Source of the DNA: JAPOXR01 sp965221815
Lineage (GTDB): Bacteria > Pseudomonadota > Alphaproteobacteria > Rhodobacterales > Rhodobacteraceae
Reading direction: 5' to 3'
DNA: 64,000 nt
Assembly: GCA_965221815.1 (NCBI GenBank)
Contig: OZ244915.1
Location: 2,046,001 to 2,110,000 of the forward strand
Made by a program: the position numbers and the translations under genes. Numbering within the stretch: position 1 is the first letter of the stretch; each line of letters starts with the position of its first letter. Positions 37,616-46,482 of this stretch are shown here, in pieces. Below the pieces are notes generated by a model. The model did no database searches. It saw only the letters and a program-made list of their open reading frames with translations, and was not told where the DNA came from.

Positions 37616-37871
37616 CGGTCATTGGCGGAAAGAACGCCACTTCACTGGCTTCGCCAACATGTGCATCAAAAGTCACCAGTTGCTGATCGACGGCAACCCG
37701 CAACGCTGCAATATCGGCAAATGCCGCTTCGTATTCCGGGCCCATCAGGCGTAACTCATCGATCAGTTCCATGACGGTCGTGGCACGAGACGAAATACGC
37801 TCACGGGGATGCCCGATCCGTTCGCGGACCCATGCAAAATACACGATGTCAATCTGGTTGCTGGTCATCAT
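37608..37871 (-). CDS. moaD: Molybdopterin synthase sulfur-carrier subunit MoaD
   Basis: This 87-residue ubiquitin-like protein ends FFPPMTGG, the Gly-Gly tail that is thiocarboxylated. IVYFAWVRERIG at the start is typical. It overlaps moaE and follows pgsA in the same direction. Confidence 0.94.
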   Translation of the reverse strand: MMTSNQIDIVYFAWVRERIGHPRERISSRATTVMELIDELRLMGPEYEAAFADIAALRVAVDQQLVTFDAHVGEASEVAFFPPMTGG

Positions 37872-37915
37872 GGCAGAGCGTGATCACATCGACATTTTCC
37901 AGACCGGGCCACCCC

Positions 37916-38491
37916 TTAATGCGCATCGTTTTCGATCGCATGGAGCGCTTTTCGCAGGTAATCCAGGCCTGAAATGACGGTCAGTCCAGCAGCAAGCCAA
38001 AGGGCAGCGACTCCCATGAGACCCGCAATGTGACCCGTTAAACCGGCAGATGCACTCAAAAAGAGCAGGATAATGGCCGTCATCTGACAGGCGGTCTTGA
38101 TCTTGGCCGTCCACGTCACCCGCAGAACTGTCGGGGTTGTCATCCCCAGATATTCGCGCATTCCCGAGACCATCAGTTCGCGAACGAGAATGACTGCCAC
38201 CGGAAGCAATAATGCAGCGCGGGCATCAGCATAGGCCAGCAGAACAGCGAGGGCAACGATCACCATGGCCTTGTCCGCCACCGGATCCAGTGCCGCACCG
38301 AGACGGGACTCAAGCCTCATTCTGCGTGCCAATTCACCATCGACAAAGTCGGTCACGGCGCCGATGGCAAAAATGGCAAGGGCGACAAAATCTGCAAGAG
38401 GACGATCGAAGACCAGATATGCGACCGGGATCAGCAATGCTGCACCGAAACGGGAAATTGTCAACCAGGTTGGAAGATTAAATCTGGTCAT
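37916..38491 (-). CDS. pgsA: CDP-diacylglycerol-glycerol-3-phosphate 3-phosphatidyltransferase
   Basis: This 191-residue CDP-alcohol phosphatidyltransferase makes phosphatidylglycerophosphate in the inner membrane. The signature DG-x2-AR-x8-G-x3-D-x3-D is complete (DFVDGELARRMRLESRLGAALDPVADK). About six hydrophobic segments are seen. The ATG at 38491 gives the standard MTRFNLPTWLTISR start. Confidence 0.94.
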   Translation of the reverse strand: MTRFNLPTWLTISRFGAALLIPVAYLVFDRPLADFVALAIFAIGAVTDFVDGELARRMRLESRLGAALDPVADKAMVIVALAVLLAYADARAALLLPVAVILVRELMVSGMREYLGMTTPTVLRVTWTAKIKTACQMTAIILLFLSASAGLTGHIAGLMGVAALWLAAGLTVISGLDYLRKALHAIENDAH

Positions 38492-38637
38492 ACAAACAGC
38501 ATTTTCTTGCCCGGCCATCACTGACACAACATGATCCCACGCACGCGCATGGTGGAAATCCTTGTATCTCTCCCACACGAATAATGTCCATCAATATATG
38601 CAAATCAGCGTTTTTCATGGCCACGAGAACCACACGA

Positions 38638-40524
38638 CTATCCATGATCGGCGGGTTGGAAATGACGATAGATGGTTTCAGCCAGCGCGTCAGATATTCC
38701 ATTGACGGATTTAAGGTCATCCAATCCGGCTCGAGCGACCGCTTTCGCTGAGCCGAAATGGGTCATCAGCGCCGCTTTGCGGCGGGGACCCACGCCGGGT
38801 ATCTCCGCGAGCGGTGAAGCGACCATGCTCTTGGTACGTCGGGCGCGATGGGCTCCGATCGCGAAACGATGGGCTTCATCGCGAATGCGTTGGACAAAAT
38901 ACAGGATGGGACTGTCCTGTCGCAAGGCGGCAACGCGCCCACCCGGTAAATGAAATTCTTCCAATCCGGCATTTCGTTGCCTTCCCTTGGCCACTCCGGC
39001 GAGTGGGATATCGTGTGCGCCGGTTGCCGCCAGGGCTTCACAAGCCGCAGAGACATGGCCGGCACCCCCGTCAATCAGCACCAGATCAGGCCATTCACCC
39101 CCACGACGATCCGGGTCCGCCTCCATGAGCCGATTGAATCGCCGTCCCAAAACCTCGCGCATCATCGCGTAATCATCACCCGCTTTGCCCGTGTGGTTAC
39201 GAATTGTAAACTTCCGGTAACCAGATTTCTGAAATCCCTCCGGGCCAGAAACGATCATGGCACCGATCTGATGCGCACCCTGCACATGCGAATTGTCATA
39301 CACCTCGACCCGCCGCGGCGGTGCCTCCAGTTGCAGGAATTCTCCGAGACCTTGCAGCAGCCGGACCTGTGTCTGTGATTCGGCAAGTTTCATCGCAAGT
39401 GCATCTCTCGCGTTGCGCAATGCGCCGGCAACCAGCGCTGCCTTTTCACCGCGGACCGGCACCGCGAGTTTGACGCGACCACCCCGATGCTTCGACAAAA
39501 GATCTCCGACTGTCTCAGCGGATGCCAGGTGATGCGAGAGAATGACCTGCCGCGGCGGTTGTTTGTTGCTATAGAATTGCGCCAGGAAAGCTTCAAGAAT
39601 TTCTGTCTCGTCGGCCCATGAACCGGTTCGTGGGAAATAAGCGTGGTTGCCCCAATTCTGATGGGCCCGAATAAAGAAAACCTGAACACATGATTTGCCC
39701 CCCTCAAAGTGCACCGCCACCACATCGGCTTCATCCACGGTCCGTGGATTGACATTCTGTGCTGACTGGATCTGTGTTAGGGCCTTGATACGATCGCGCA
39801 GGGACGCGGCGCGTTCAAATTCGAGTCTTTCCGATGCCGCTTTCATGTGTGTCGCAAGTTCCCCCTGGATCCGGCTCGATTTTCCGCTGAGAAATCGCTC
39901 CGCATCCTGCACCAGATCTGCATACGCATTTTCCGTGATCAAACCGACACATGGTGCACTGCAACGTTGGATCTGGTGCAACAGGCACGGACGCGAGCGA
40001 CTATCGAGGACCGAGTCGGAACAGCTGCGCAGTAAGAAGACCCGCTGCAATTGTTTCAGCGTCCGGTTCACCGAAGACGGTGATGCGAATGGGCCAAAAT
40101 AGCTGCCCTTTTCACTGCGCCGACCGCGATGTTTTCTGATCTGGGGAAATTTGTGCGCCGTCGTGAGCATAATACCCGGGAAACTCTTATCGTCACGCAA
40201 GAGCACATTGTATCGTGGCTTCAGCTGCTTGATCAGATTCTGTTCGAGCAACAAGGCTTCAGTTTCGGTTTCTGTCGTCAGGAACATCATTGAGGCTGTT
40301 TGCTCGATGACAAGTTCAATGCGGCGGCTATGCCCCGTCGAACTGGCGTAATTCCGGACCCTCTTGCGCAGGCTGCGTGCCTTGCCGACATACAGAACCT
40401 CACCTTGATCGTTCAGCATACGGTAAACGCCCGGCCGATCATCCAGTGCAGCAAGATATTTTCGGATCACCTCGATCCCGGCTGGCCGTTCAACCGGTTC
40501 TGAATTGGCCTCAGTTTCTGTCAT
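38638..40524 (-). CDS. uvrC: UvrABC excinuclease subunit C
   Basis: This 628-residue nucleotide-excision nuclease has an N-terminal GIY-YIG domain (PGVYRMLNDQGEVLYVGKARSLRKRV). A Cys-rich-like segment, a UVR helix near LEFERAASLRDRI, the RNase H-like 5' nuclease (VEVYDNSHVQGAHQIGAMIV and LVLIDGGAGH) and C-terminal helix-hairpin-helix repeats (IPGVGPRRKAALMTHFGS) follow. All domains are intact. Confidence 0.96.
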   Translation of the reverse strand: MTETEANSEPVERPAGIEVIRKYLAALDDRPGVYRMLNDQGEVLYVGKARSLRKRVRNYASSTGHSRRIELVIEQTASMMFLTTETETEALLLEQNLIKQLKPRYNVLLRDDKSFPGIMLTTAHKFPQIRKHRGRRSEKGSYFGPFASPSSVNRTLKQLQRVFLLRSCSDSVLDSRSRPCLLHQIQRCSAPCVGLITENAYADLVQDAERFLSGKSSRIQGELATHMKAASERLEFERAASLRDRIKALTQIQSAQNVNPRTVDEADVVAVHFEGGKSCVQVFFIRAHQNWGNHAYFPRTGSWADETEILEAFLAQFYSNKQPPRQVILSHHLASAETVGDLLSKHRGGRVKLAVPVRGEKAALVAGALRNARDALAMKLAESQTQVRLLQGLGEFLQLEAPPRRVEVYDNSHVQGAHQIGAMIVSGPEGFQKSGYRKFTIRNHTGKAGDDYAMMREVLGRRFNRLMEADPDRRGGEWPDLVLIDGGAGHVSAACEALAATGAHDIPLAGVAKGRQRNAGLEEFHLPGGRVAALRQDSPILYFVQRIRDEAHRFAIGAHRARRTKSMVASPLAEIPGVGPRRKAALMTHFGSAKAVARAGLDDLKSVNGISDALAETIYRHFQPADHG

Positions 40525-41013
40525 GATTTCCGAAGTTTATTCCTCATGTGCCGGATTCCCACGACTGATATAGTGCCACAGACAATCGGGTGCGGCAAAG
40601 CTGTTGGCAGCCTGTGGATAACCTTGTGGATTTTTTCTGATTTGTCACAATCACCTCCGGTCCATGACCCCTGGTCAAATGCTCACCAAACTGTCTCCGC
40701 TTCGTATTGCAATTCTAAACTTTTGATATTTCATGTTATATTGTGTGTTTCAAATGTTGGCTTGTGTGAACTCATGGGACGGATTCTCTTCCGGTCATCA
40801 TGTGTCAAACCGGTGGAAAACTTTGTGAAATACCCCGCAATGCACACGTATTTTGTGGGTTTCAGCGAACTGACACGCGCATTCGGATGATTCTCCGCCG
40901 GCATCTGAATGGAGAATCGATTCTGATTCTCGTCAACGCAACCCGATCACGTCTGTCGCGCCTCATGTTCTCGGGAAGTCATGATCAAATTCACCTGTGT
41001 TTCCGACTGGTTG
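40525..41013. other. Intergenic region uvrC / SDR
   Basis: The ~490 bases include an AT-rich stretch at about 40700-40760, which could hold the uvrC promoter, but no clear hexamer pair is visible. No gene is recognised. Confidence 0.35.
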
Positions 41014-41796
41014 TCAAGGCGCTCCGTGCTGTCGCGCGGCAGATTGCCAGTTGAGATTTCGGCCGCCTTCTATGCAAATCAGTTGCCCGGTCACCGAAGG
41101 GCTGTCGAGAAACATTGTCATGGCTGCAACCACCTCTTCAACATCGGCACCGCGTCGCAAAGGGTTTGATGCACGTTGCCAGGCGAAATGTTCCTCCGAC
41201 TGTTCCGCTGCGACCAGCACGGGACCCGGTCCAATGGCATTGACACGGATATCCGGTGCCAGGGCAACGGCCGCCATCTGGGTCAGGGCCCACAGACCCA
41301 TTTTGGAAATTGTGTAAGTGGCAAATTCTGAAGTCGGACGGACGACTCGTTGGTCCACAATGTTGATGATACTGGAATGCGTTTTCAGCTCGTCACCGGA
41401 TGTTGACGCAGGAGGGGCCTGCTGCGCGAACTTTTGGGTCAACACAAATGGTGCACGCAGATTCGTTTCGATGTGGGAATCCCATCCGCTGCGCCGTGCA
41501 TCCATGATGTGATCGCGTGAAAAAACCGCGGCGTTATTGACCAACAGATTCAGCGAACTGCCGAGCAATTCACTGGCGGCCGCGATGAGCGATTCGACCT
41601 CTCCTTCACGCGAAAAATCCGCCCGCAGCGCATCGGCCCGGACACCATAAGTGCGCAGTTCAGCAACTGTCTGTTTCGCATCGTCTTGGGCATGACAATA
41701 TTGAATGACGATATTGAGACCGCGCCGTGCCAATGCGATTGCGATGGCTTTACCAAGCCGCCTGGAGCCACCTGTTACAAGTGCCCCCTCATGCAT
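41014..41796 (-). CDS. SDR-family oxidoreductase (pteridine-reductase-like)
   Basis: This 260-residue short-chain dehydrogenase has intact motifs: TGGSRRLGKAIA near residue 8 (the GxxxRxG of pteridine reductase-type SDRs, suggesting NADPH), NNAAVFSRD and YTISK. It is usually seen next to uvrC in Rhodobacterales. The substrate is unknown. Confidence 0.85.
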   Translation of the reverse strand: MHEGALVTGGSRRLGKAIAIALARRGLNIVIQYCHAQDDAKQTVAELRTYGVRADALRADFSREGEVESLIAAASELLGSSLNLLVNNAAVFSRDHIMDARRSGWDSHIETNLRAPFVLTQKFAQQAPPASTSGDELKTHSSIINIVDQRVVRPTSEFATYTISKMGLWALTQMAAVALAPDIRVNAIGPGPVLVAAEQSEEHFAWQRASNPLRRGADVEEVVAAMTMFLDSPSVTGQLICIEGGRNLNWQSAARQHGAP

Positions 41797-41843
41797 GTCT
41801 CAAAACTGCCGCTCGAATCTCGACCACACGATCATGGCTCATA

Positions 41844-42659
41844 TCAGCGTCCAAATCCGGCCCGCATGATTCGTTCCTCGACCACTGTCAGCACGTCTTC
41901 GGCAAGCCTGATTCCCAGACTGCCGAGCAACCGATTCCTGAGCCCGTACTGGCGAAATCTGATCTTCTCACCAAACATCTCGGTCATGACCGGCGTCAGA
42001 TGCCCGATTTCGTCAATGAGGCCGAGTTCCACGGCACGTTCGCCAAGCCAGAAACGCCCGGTAAACACATCCTCATCACTGAGATGAGCGCCCCGACATG
42101 TCTTCACATGGGCAATGAATTCATCGTGAATCTGTTTCTGCAGGTCACGGATGCGTTCAATATCCTCAGGCTTTTGTGGCAGAAAAGGGTCCAGCAAACT
42201 CTTTTCCGTCCCCGCCGTGTAGAGTCGCCGTTCAATCCCCGTTTTCCTGAGCAACTCATGGAATCCGAAAGAGCCGGAAATCACCCCGATTGACCCGATA
42301 ATGGAACTGGCATCGGCATAGATCTTGTCTGCAGCAGCCACAATCCAGTACCCACCCGATGCGGCGAGGTCTTCAACGAAAGCGTAGACGGGTATCTCGG
42401 CCTTATCCGCAGCGCGCCTGATTCTGGCCCCGATCAGGGATGCCTGCACGGGAGAGCCACCCGGACAATTGACGGCAAGTGCCACCGCTTTCGGTCGTCC
42501 GCGTTCAAAGGCGCGCTCCACCAGTCTGGCAAGCCCTGCATCGTTAATCACACCCTGACGCGGTCGAGCCCCGGGCTGGATGATCCCTTCAATGCGCAGA
42601 ACAGACACCAGTGGCCCCCGTCTGCCGAATCGTCGTTTAATCATTCCCTGACTTGCCAA
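41844..42659 (-). CDS. S49-family peptidase (SohB/SppA-like)
   Basis: This 271-residue Ser-Lys protease contains NCPGGSPVQASLIGARIRR, the nucleophile region LAASGGYWIVAAADKIYAD, SIIGSIGVI and the catalytic Lys in GTEKSLLDPF. It probably degrades signal peptides or membrane-associated proteins. No clear transmembrane anchor is present, so it may be soluble or peripheral. ATG 42659 is used, with ATG 42644 as an alternative. Confidence 0.88.
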   Translation of the reverse strand: MASQGMIKRRFGRRGPLVSVLRIEGIIQPGARPRQGVINDAGLARLVERAFERGRPKAVALAVNCPGGSPVQASLIGARIRRAADKAEIPVYAFVEDLAASGGYWIVAAADKIYADASSIIGSIGVISGSFGFHELLRKTGIERRLYTAGTEKSLLDPFLPQKPEDIERIRDLQKQIHDEFIAHVKTCRGAHLSDEDVFTGRFWLGERAVELGLIDEIGHLTPVMTEMFGEKIRFRQYGLRNRLLGSLGIRLAEDVLTVVEERIMRAGFGR

Positions 42660-43060
42660 TCTGACCTCCGAAATCCGTAATTGCTATACGGCGACCCACG
42701 GGGCAGTGCCAACAGATAAGATGCCCCGGCAACTTCCTGTATTGTCGGTCAATCGCCGCCAGTGCCGGTCAACACCGACATACGCGATGAGTCAAAGCCA
42801 CAATCGATCCGTCATCTGCCATGGCAATGACCCCACGGGTTTCATCACAATGGCTCGTGTCGAATGATCAGGTCCGATCACTACGAAACACGGCATCCGC
42901 GCGTTATGTGATGTCCCGGAACGGACACCCATTCAGAGGCCAGTGATCGCTCAACACGCCTGAAACCCAGTTGACCCGGTCATCTGAAGCGATCCCCGCT
43001 TTGCAGCGAATTGGCACCTGTATCGTCGACCTGGCCGGAATGTTGAGTCAGCAACGACGG
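42660..43060. other. Intergenic region S49 peptidase / altronate dehydratase-like
   Basis: No gene or signal was recognised in ~400 bases. Confidence 0.35.
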
Positions 43061-44608
43061 CTAGACCACCGCGCCGATCTGCCAGGGGACAAATTCAAAC
43101 TCTCCGAGACCTTGAAGTTCCGACTTGCTGGGTTTGCCTGATGCCACATCCAGCAACAATTGATAAATCTCCTGTCCAACCTCTTCGATCGTTGACTCCC
43201 CTTCAAGGATCTTCCCGGCATTGATATCCATGTCATCCTCCATCCGCCTGTACATCTCGGGATTGGAAGCAATCTTGATACAGGGCGACGGTTTGGAACC
43301 AAAAGCCGATCCACGTCCGGTTGTGAACGCCACCAGATTACATCCACCGGCAATTTGACCGGTCACAGAGGCGGGATCATATCCCGGGGAATCCATAAAG
43401 GTGAATCCACGCGCGGTGACGTGTTCGGCGTAGCGATAGACACCACGAAGAGGTGTCTTCCCACCCTTGGATACGGCGCCCAGAGATTTCTCGAGTATGG
43501 TTGACAATCCACCAGCCTTGTTGCCGGGCGACGGATTATTATTCAAACTCGCTCCGTTTCTTGCCGTATAGTCATGCCACCAATCAATCCGCTCGATCAG
43601 GCGACTGGCAATTTCCGGCGATGTGGCCCTTGCCGTCAGCAAATGCTCCGCACCGTAAATCTCCGGCGTTTCCGCGAGTACACCGCTCCCACCGATTGCC
43701 ACCAGTTTGTCAACGGCATGACCCAATGCCGGATTCGCCGTAATTCCCGACCAGGCATCTGAACCCCCACATTGCAACGCGACCTTCAATTCTGATGCCG
43801 GACACGATTGGCGACTATTCCTGTTGACGATGGGCAGCATGGCCTCAACTTTCTCGATACCGGCTGTCACTGTTCGGGCCAGACCGCATCGATCCTGAAT
43901 ATTGAGGATCTGAAATAAGGGGCCGCTTTGCAATCCGTATGCTTCCAGCAGCCAGTCGATCTGATTGATCTCACAACCCAATCCGATCATCAGCACCGCG
44001 GCGATATTGGGGTTGCGGGCATAGCCCCACATCACACGCTGGAGAGATTCAAATCCTTCACCACTGTCCGCCATCCCGCATCCCGTACCGTGGACAAACG
44101 CAGTCACATCATCAATATTCGGGAAATCTCTCAGTCGACTCTCATCGAAATGTCCGGCAACGCGACGAGCAGCGGTGGCCGAACAATTGACCGAAGACAG
44201 GACCGCAATCGTGTTGCGCACACCGACTGTGCCGTTCTCCCGGACATAACCCATGAACTGATCGGTACAGTCGCCACCGGTGGAACCGGGCCCGTCGCCG
44301 CCAAAGACATAGTCACGCTGCACGTTGCGGTATTCAAGATTGTGGACATGGACATGCTGCCCGCGCTGGATATCCCGACTCGCATAGCCGATCAGTTGGC
44401 CATATTTGATGATCTCATCGCCTTTGCGAATGTCACTCAACGCGATTTTGTGACCCCGCGGAATCTGTTCTGCCACATCTTTGTCGTCCGCCTTCAGCGA
44501 ACGCAGAGCCGTGGCAACATTATCGGTTGCTTCGAGTTGGACTGTTCCCTGCAAGATCTGCCTTTCCGATGACTCAAATCGAACACGAGCCAAGCTATCC
44601 CCATTCAC
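43061..44608 (-). CDS. UxaA-family altronate/galactarate dehydratase
   Basis: This 515-residue hydro-lyase has an N-terminal SAF-like beta-clip domain (about residues 20-100, GHKIALSDIRKGDEIIKYGQLIGYA) and the large UxaA/GarD catalytic domain. The latter contains NCSATAARRV, HGTGCGMADSGEGF, LGCEINQ, CGGSDAWSGITANPALG and SPGYDPASVTGQIAGGCNLVAFTTGRGS. The family dehydrates altronate or galactarate; the substrate is not fixed. No transporter or regulator is adjacent. Confidence 0.88.
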   Translation of the reverse strand: MNGDSLARVRFESSERQILQGTVQLEATDNVATALRSLKADDKDVAEQIPRGHKIALSDIRKGDEIIKYGQLIGYASRDIQRGQHVHVHNLEYRNVQRDYVFGGDGPGSTGGDCTDQFMGYVRENGTVGVRNTIAVLSSVNCSATAARRVAGHFDESRLRDFPNIDDVTAFVHGTGCGMADSGEGFESLQRVMWGYARNPNIAAVLMIGLGCEINQIDWLLEAYGLQSGPLFQILNIQDRCGLARTVTAGIEKVEAMLPIVNRNSRQSCPASELKVALQCGGSDAWSGITANPALGHAVDKLVAIGGSGVLAETPEIYGAEHLLTARATSPEIASRLIERIDWWHDYTARNGASLNNNPSPGNKAGGLSTILEKSLGAVSKGGKTPLRGVYRYAEHVTARGFTFMDSPGYDPASVTGQIAGGCNLVAFTTGRGSAFGSKPSPCIKIASNPEMYRRMEDDMDINAGKILEGESTIEEVGQEIYQLLLDVASGKPSKSELQGLGEFEFVPWQIGAVV

Positions 44609-44935
44609 CGACTGACCACAACAAGCTTTTTGGGTGACGTTGCATCAAATCACACGCTTCTGGTGACAACAGACCCTCCCATGAAGACCCGCGAGGTTTC
44701 GGTCGTTGTGGATCAGTTGTCATGTTTCGGGAGAGGGACGATCAGAAGAAGGGATTGGAAAAAACAGACACAATTCATGTAGAATCGATCGACGGTTTGA
44801 ACTTGGGTGGAAATCGTGCTTATATTGCCCTATTATCAACCAGCAGAAAGTTGGTTTGACAGTTGACCGCGCAGGCTTTGCATGATGTGTGACTGTAGAG
44901 GGTCACATGGTTGATCTTGATCGGGAGGAAAACGC
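44609..44935. other. Upstream region of the sterol locus
   Basis: The ~330 bases precede the small ORF and CYP51 gene. TTGACA at 44856-44861 and TAGAAT at 44780-44785 are isolated promoter-like hexamers, but neither has a well-spaced partner. GGGAGG at 44923-44928 is the ribosome site for the small ORF. No gene is seen. Confidence 0.35.
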
Positions 44936-45082
44936 GTGGCGATGGCCAAGGGATCGATTGCAAATTCACGGTCAAACCTGACCTTGTGTCCCGGTGGGGT
45001 GGAGATGAATGTCAATTGGAAAGGCCCGAACATGAGATTGAAATTCGAAACCTGTCCAGTGGCTTCGGAGAGTGACCTCTAA
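44936..45082 (+). CDS. Candidate 48-codon small ORF coupled to CYP51
   Basis: A GTG start (or ATG 44942) lies seven bases after a strong GGGAGG ribosome site, and the stop TAA overlaps the ATG of the CYP51 gene (TAATG). The predicted peptide is polar with two Cys (…NLTLCPGGVEMNVNWK…ETCP…) and no membrane segment or recognised family. The ribosome site and stop-start overlap are stronger than chance expectation for a spurious frame. It could be a leader that couples translation or a small accessory protein. CYP51 has its own GGAGAG site, so coupling may be only partial. Confidence 0.45.
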   Translation: MAMAKGSIANSRSNLTLCPGGVEMNVNWKGPNMRLKFETCPVASESDL

Positions 45083-46482
45083 TGTCGGGTTCCACTGCAC
45101 AGCTGCACGCACCTCAACCGACCGGGCTCAACGGGGCTATTCCCAGGCTTGATGGTGGCTGGCCGCTTGTTGGCCATCTGCGCCGCTTCCAGCGTGACCC
45201 GATTTCCATGCTCGTTGATGGCGCAATGGAGCATGGTGATCTTTTTCGCTTCAATGTTGGCCCGCTGAAATTCGTCCTGTTTTCCGGGCTCGAGGCCCAT
45301 GACTTCTACTTCCGCGCCAGCGACGATGAACTCAATGCCAAAGCCTGTTACCAATTCACAGTTCCCATTTTTGGGCGGGGCGTTGCCTACGATGCGACAC
45401 CGCAAATCTTTGCCGAACAGTTGAAGTTTCTTTATCCGGCCCTCAATCGACGCGCTATGCAAAGATTTGCCAGGATCATGTACGAGGAATCCCGTGTTTT
45501 TGCAGACTCGCTCGGTCATGAAGGTGAGTTTGACCTGCCGCATGAGATGAACGAACTCACGGTCAAGATTGCCAGTCGCTGCCTCATTGGTCAGGAAGTC
45601 CGCGATCGTGTCGATACCGGATTTGCTGAAGCTTATCACGAGCTGCAAAATGGCATCAACACCATCGGATTCATCTTCCCCAAACTTCCGACACCGGGAC
45701 ATCGTCGTCGTGACCGTGCGCGGAATCAAATCGGCAATATATTTTCTGAGATCATGGCTGCGCGTCGCCGCAATGGCAGTGACGAAGAAGATTTCATGCA
45801 AACTTTGATGGAAGCACAATACTCTGATGGTCGCAGCGTCCCCGATGACGAAGTGATCGGACTGCTGATTACATCGCTGTTCGCCGGACAGCATACCAGC
45901 GCCGTGCTTGCGACCTGGATGGGCTTGGAAATTTTCAGATCAGCCGAGACACTGCAACAGGTCCGGGATGAAATGCGTGCAGTCTATGTTGAGTCCGGGA
46001 CAATGTCATTTGAGAATTTACAGCAACAGTCGGCCATGGAGAATGTGGTGCGCGAGTGTGAGCGTCTGCATCCGCCTCTCATCATTTTGATCCGCAAGGT
46101 CCTCGAACCTCTCGTATACAAGGAAAAAGAGATTCCGACGGGCAGTCTTGCGATGGTCGCACCCGGTGCCTCCCACCGGCTTCCACATATTTTTGCGGAG
46201 CCGAATCGGTTCAATCCAAACCGTTTCGCGCGCCCCCAATCTGAACTTGACCAGCATCACTATGCCCTGATCGGGTTTGGCGGCGGGAAACATGCCTGTA
46301 TGGGAAAGAATTTTGCCATCATGCAACTCAAGGCGATCTGGTCAATCCTGCTCGACCGCTTTGAATTTGAGCCGCTCTCCAGCTTTCCATCGCCAAATTA
46401 TGGGAGTTGGGTGACCGGGCCAACACTCCCCGTCCGAATCAAGTATCGCCGGCGGGCACAGCCGACCGTCTTTGAGTCATGA
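45082..46482 (+). CDS. CYP51-type cytochrome P450, sterol 14-alpha-demethylase
   Basis: This 466-residue P450 has CYP51 diagnostics. The B-C region reads CYQFTVPIFGRGVAYD (residues 89-104). The I-helix AGQHTS (268-273) has the His-Thr pair seen in CYP51 rather than the usual acid-Thr. It also has ExxR at 325-328 and the heme loop FGGGKHACMG with Cys406. The C-terminal NYGSWVTGPTLPVRIKYRRR also resembles CYP51. It removes the 14-alpha-methyl group of lanosterol-type sterols using three NADPH/O2 cycles. No membrane anchor is present, as in bacterial CYP51, and no fused or adjacent ferredoxin is seen. Its stop overlaps the next ATG (ATGA). Confidence 0.88.
   Translation: MSGSTAQLHAPQPTGLNGAIPRLDGGWPLVGHLRRFQRDPISMLVDGAMEHGDLFRFNVGPLKFVLFSGLEAHDFYFRASDDELNAKACYQFTVPIFGRGVAYDATPQIFAEQLKFLYPALNRRAMQRFARIMYEESRVFADSLGHEGEFDLPHEMNELTVKIASRCLIGQEVRDRVDTGFAEAYHELQNGINTIGFIFPKLPTPGHRRRDRARNQIGNIFSEIMAARRRNGSDEEDFMQTLMEAQYSDGRSVPDDEVIGLLITSLFAGQHTSAVLATWMGLEIFRSAETLQQVRDEMRAVYVESGTMSFENLQQQSAMENVVRECERLHPPLIILIRKVLEPLVYKEKEIPTGSLAMVAPGASHRLPHIFAEPNRFNPNRFARPQSELDQHHYALIGFGGGKHACMGKNFAIMQLKAIWSILLDRFEFEPLSSFPSPNYGSWVTGPTLPVRIKYRRRAQPTVFES

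Noticed and set aside
41014..41796. SDR near 41 kb as a sterol dehydrogenase of the pathway
   Set aside because: It points the other way, is separated by two unrelated genes, and resembles pteridine reductase-type SDRs found beside uvrC in related genomes.
45079..45894. 271-codon open frame antisense to CYP51
   Set aside because: It lies fully over the CYP51 coding frame, has no ribosome site or family pattern, and arises from codon bias on the sense strand.
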